A stretch of DNA of 46,852 nt from Candidatus Rokuibacteriota bacterium (GTDB lineage Bacteria > Methylomirabilota > Methylomirabilia > Rokubacteriales > CSP1-6): contig JAHFDK010000015.1 of the NCBI GenBank assembly GCA_023249095.1, positions 1 through 46,852 of the forward strand, written 5' to 3'. Under the pieces are notes generated by a model. That model made no database searches. It saw only the letters and a program-made list of their open reading frames with translations, and was not told the origin of the DNA. Below, piece by piece: positions 44,778 to 46,852 of this stretch; the stretch's first letter is position 1, and each line of letters opens with the position of its first letter. A program made the position numbers and the translations under genes.

Positions 44778-45659
44778 CTACACCCGCTCCTTGAACTCTT
44801 TACCGAGGAGCCCCTCGGGCCTGAGCAGCAGGACGACGATAATGATCAGGAACGCGAGGGTGTTCTTGAACTGGATGCTCACGTAGGCCCCGGTCAGGCT
44901 CTCCGCAACTCCGAGGATGACCGCGCCCACCACCGCGCCCGGCAGGCTGTTCAGCCCGCCGAGCACGGCAGCGGCGAAGCCCTTGAGAAACGGGTCCAGC
45001 ATGAAGAACGGGTCGAGCAGCAGCGCGGGCGCCAGGAAGATCCCGGCGACGACGCCCAGCGCCGATGCGACCCCCCAGGACACGCTCAGCACCATCCGCG
45101 TGGGGATCCCCAGGGTCTGGGCGGCCATCACGTTCTCCGACGTCGCCCGCATCGCAAGCCCGAGGCGCGTCTTCTGGACAAGGAGGTAGAGGAGGAGGCT
45201 CCCCACGAGCCCGGCCGCCATCGTCGCGATGGAGAGCTGGCTCACGACCACCGGGCCCAGCTTGTAGGTCCTGGTGTCGGAGATGGGAAAGGGCAACGAG
45301 ACGGGCTCGGCGCCCCACCACCATACGACGGCGCCCTGGATGATCAGCGCGAGCCCCAGCGTCAGAATCACCATGCCCAAAAGGTTCGCGCCCTCGCGCT
45401 GCGCCTTTGCGAGCACGCCGACGTAGAATGCGACGCCAACCGCCGCGCCGACGAGCAGGCTCGACGCCAGCGCCACCGGGAACGAGTAGCGGTTAGTGAG
45501 GAGCGAGAAGGCCACGAAGGTGGCGAGCGTGGCGATGTCGCCGTGGGCGAAATTCAGCACGCGCGTCGAGCGGTAGATCAGCACGACGCCGAGGGCCACG
45601 AGCGCATAGAGGCTCCCGGCCGCGAGGCCGGTCAGCGTGTACTGCAGAAGCTTCTCCAT
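44778..45659 (-). CDS. livH: Branched-chain amino-acid ABC transporter permease LivH
   Basis: The 293-residue inner-membrane permease has about eight hydrophobic segments. Family motifs are GLAAGSLYALVALGVVLIYR, the NFAHGDIATLATF loop, the cytoplasmic coupling segment GLAMRATSENVMAAQTLGI and LKGFAAAVLGGLNSLPGAVVG. It works with LivM, ATPases LivG/LivF and a periplasmic binding protein. Substrates of this family include branched-chain amino acids, amides and urea, so the exact ligand is open. It starts with ATG 15 bases after livM. Confidence 0.93.
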   Translation of the reverse strand: MEKLLQYTLTGLAAGSLYALVALGVVLIYRSTRVLNFAHGDIATLATFVAFSLLTNRYSFPVALASSLLVGAAVGVAFYVGVLAKAQREGANLLGMVILTLGLALIIQGAVVWWWGAEPVSLPFPISDTRTYKLGPVVVSQLSIATMAAGLVGSLLLYLLVQKTRLGLAMRATSENVMAAQTLGIPTRMVLSVSWGVASALGVVAGIFLAPALLLDPFFMLDPFLKGFAAAVLGGLNSLPGAVVGAVILGVAESLTGAYVSIQFKNTLAFLIIIVVLLLRPEGLLGKEFKERV

Positions 45660-45674
45660 CCTACGTGCGCCGTC

Positions 45675-46655
45675 TCACCGGAAGGGCCAGAGCTGGAAGT
45701 ACAGGCGCGCCTTGAGCCAGCGGCCGAACAGCCCGCGCGGCTCGAAGATGAGCACGATGAGGATCGTCGCCCCGTAGACGATCGGGACCATTTCCCGAAA
45801 CTCCGAGAAGACCTTGGGAACGAGCAGGACAAAGGCGGCGCCCAAGATCGACCCCTCGATCGAGGCGACGCCTCCGATGATGACCGCGACGAAGAGCGTG
45901 AGCGACTCGCCAATGTTGAAGATCTGCGGCTCGATGTGACCGAGCACCTGGGCGTACAGGGCGCCGTGGACACCCGCGTAGAAGGACGAGATCGCGAACG
46001 CCAGGAGCTTGTAACGCGTCAAATTCACGCCGTTGACCTCCGCGGCGATGTCCGAGTCGCGAATCGCGACGAAGGCCCGGCCGACGTAGGACGAGACGAT
46101 GTTGTACGTCGCGAGCGTGAACACGGCGAGCAACAGGACGTACGTGTAGTAGACGGTCTGCGTGCCCGTGAGGCCCAGCATCGGCGCGAGCCTGGCGATC
46201 GAGAGGCCCGAACGCCCGCCCGAGAGCACCTCCCAGTTCACGAAGACCTGGTAGACGGCGACGCCGAAGCCGAGCGTCGCGATCGACAAGTATGGCCCCT
46301 TGAGCCTGAGCGACGGGAAGCCGACGACCACGCCGGCCAGGGCCGCGACGCCGCCGGCCCCAGCCAAGGCCACCAGGAACGGCGCGCCCCAGACGCGCAT
46401 GTGCCCGAAGGCGAAGGCGCCGATCGCAAGAAACCCGGCCTGCCCGAACGAGATCTGACCCGTGTAGCCGATCAGGAGGTTCTGGCCCATGACCCCGATC
46501 GAGTAGAGCGCGATCAGCGTGCCGAGGAACACAACATGGTCGGGGGCGACCCACGGCAGGGCAACGAGCGCCGCCAGCAGGATGCCGAGGAGCACCTGCG
46601 TGATGCGCCGTCGCGCGAAGCGCAGGTCCTGCGCGTAGGACTCGATCAAGTCCAC
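45675..46655 (-). CDS. livM: Branched-chain amino-acid ABC transporter permease LivM
   Basis: The 326-residue permease has about ten hydrophobic segments and the LivM signatures NLLIGYTGQISFGQAGFLAIGAF, the GRAFVAIRDSDIAAEVNGVN coupling loop and VAVIIGGVASIEGSILGA. It precedes livH in transcription, the reverse of the common livH-livM order. It starts with GTG 46655, seven bases from a 47-bp tandem array; GGATCTGAG is the only ribosome-binding candidate and overlaps the array edge. The partner ATPase and binding-protein genes are not in the window. Confidence 0.93.
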   Translation of the reverse strand: MDLIESYAQDLRFARRRITQVLLGILLAALVALPWVAPDHVVFLGTLIALYSIGVMGQNLLIGYTGQISFGQAGFLAIGAFAFGHMRVWGAPFLVALAGAGGVAALAGVVVGFPSLRLKGPYLSIATLGFGVAVYQVFVNWEVLSGGRSGLSIARLAPMLGLTGTQTVYYTYVLLLAVFTLATYNIVSSYVGRAFVAIRDSDIAAEVNGVNLTRYKLLAFAISSFYAGVHGALYAQVLGHIEPQIFNIGESLTLFVAVIIGGVASIEGSILGAAFVLLVPKVFSEFREMVPIVYGATILIVLIFEPRGLFGRWLKARLYFQLWPFR

Positions 46656-46662
46656 GAGCTCA

Positions 46663-46852
46663 GATCCACAGACTCGCCTCGCCTCCGGCTGCGGCTCGCC
46701 CTACCATCGGATCCACAGACTCGCCTCGCCTCCGGCTGCGGCTCGCCCTACCATCGGATCCACAGACTCGCCTCGCCTCCGGCTGCGGCTCGCCCTACCA
46801 TCGGATCCACAGACTCGCCTCGCCTCCGGCTGCGGCTCGCCCTACCATCGGA
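46663..46852. repeat. 47-bp perfect tandem repeat array (at least 4 copies)
   Basis: Units start at 46663, 46710, 46757 and 46804 and are identical. Each begins GATCCACAGACTCGCC and ends CTACCATCG. A fifth copy begins at 46851 as the window ends. There are no spacers, so it is not CRISPR. Each junction carries GGATCC. The unit is not a multiple of three and has no gene-like translation. Confidence 0.95.

Noticed and set aside
46663-46852. Right-edge repeats as a CRISPR array
   Set aside because: The units are contiguous and identical with no variable spacers, and no cas genes are present.

Overview
The window looks like a chromosomal segment of a high-GC, uncultured-type bacterium. Protein sequence character and gene order resemble Candidatus Rokubacteria/Methylomirabilota or a deltaproteobacterium-like lineage. 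This placement is inferred from recall; no search was run. Nearly everything is on the minus strand. Only one gene, a sigma-70 factor, is on the plus strand. No tRNA, rRNA, CRISPR array or insertion sequence was seen.

Layout in coordinate order (minus-strand transcription runs right to left). 1-10996: purine biosynthesis cluster, transcribed purB-purC-purS-purQ-purL-purF-purM-purN-purH, then a MerR-like-HTH/TPR protein, then the first 11 codons of purD at the left edge. Most junctions are ATGA/GTGA overlaps. 11304-15121: M16 peptidase, pnp and rpsO. 15269-23437: ribF, truB, an NrnA-like DHH phosphoesterase, rbfA, DUF503, infB, ylxR, nusA and rimP, i.e. the translation-initiation/transcription-termination block. 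Upstream of rimP lie a promoter candidate and a hairpin with a U-tract. 23579-35154: a long collinear run transcribed rplM-rpsI-argC-argJ-rpsB-tsf-pyrH-frr-uppS-cdsA-dxr-rseP-ispG-[2Fe-2S] ferredoxin. It mixes ribosome, arginine, UMP, isoprenoid, phospholipid and membrane-protease functions. 35237-39236: endonuclease III, a PLP aminotransferase, a GT2 glycosyltransferase and an ACT-domain malic enzyme.

39578-41074: sigma-70 family factor (plus strand). Between it and the converging genes lies a cluster of GC-rich hairpins with a 28-bp repeat. 41261-44738: an accessory operon behind a good promoter that carries a perfect ATGAAC-N4-GTTCAT palindrome at the expected start point. It encodes a complete diiron-type ferritin-like protein, a ferritin-like/NTF2-like fusion, a biotin carboxylase and a 71-residue biotin carrier, and ends in a 43-codon DinB-like remnant. 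This is the least conventional part of the window and the best candidate for an undescribed system. 44778-46655: livH and livM branched-chain amino-acid ABC permeases (order livM then livH in transcription). They are preceded by at least four perfect copies of a 47-bp tandem repeat that runs off the right edge.

The core part is a textbook housekeeping genome segment. The less ordinary signals are the accessory operon, the several intergenic repeat families, the regulator-like TPR gene inside the pur cluster, the rimP leader, and the ferredoxin gene translationally coupled to ispG. Start codons were chosen by ribosome-binding site, family N-terminus and stop/start overlap. Where they differ from the longest open frame this is stated.
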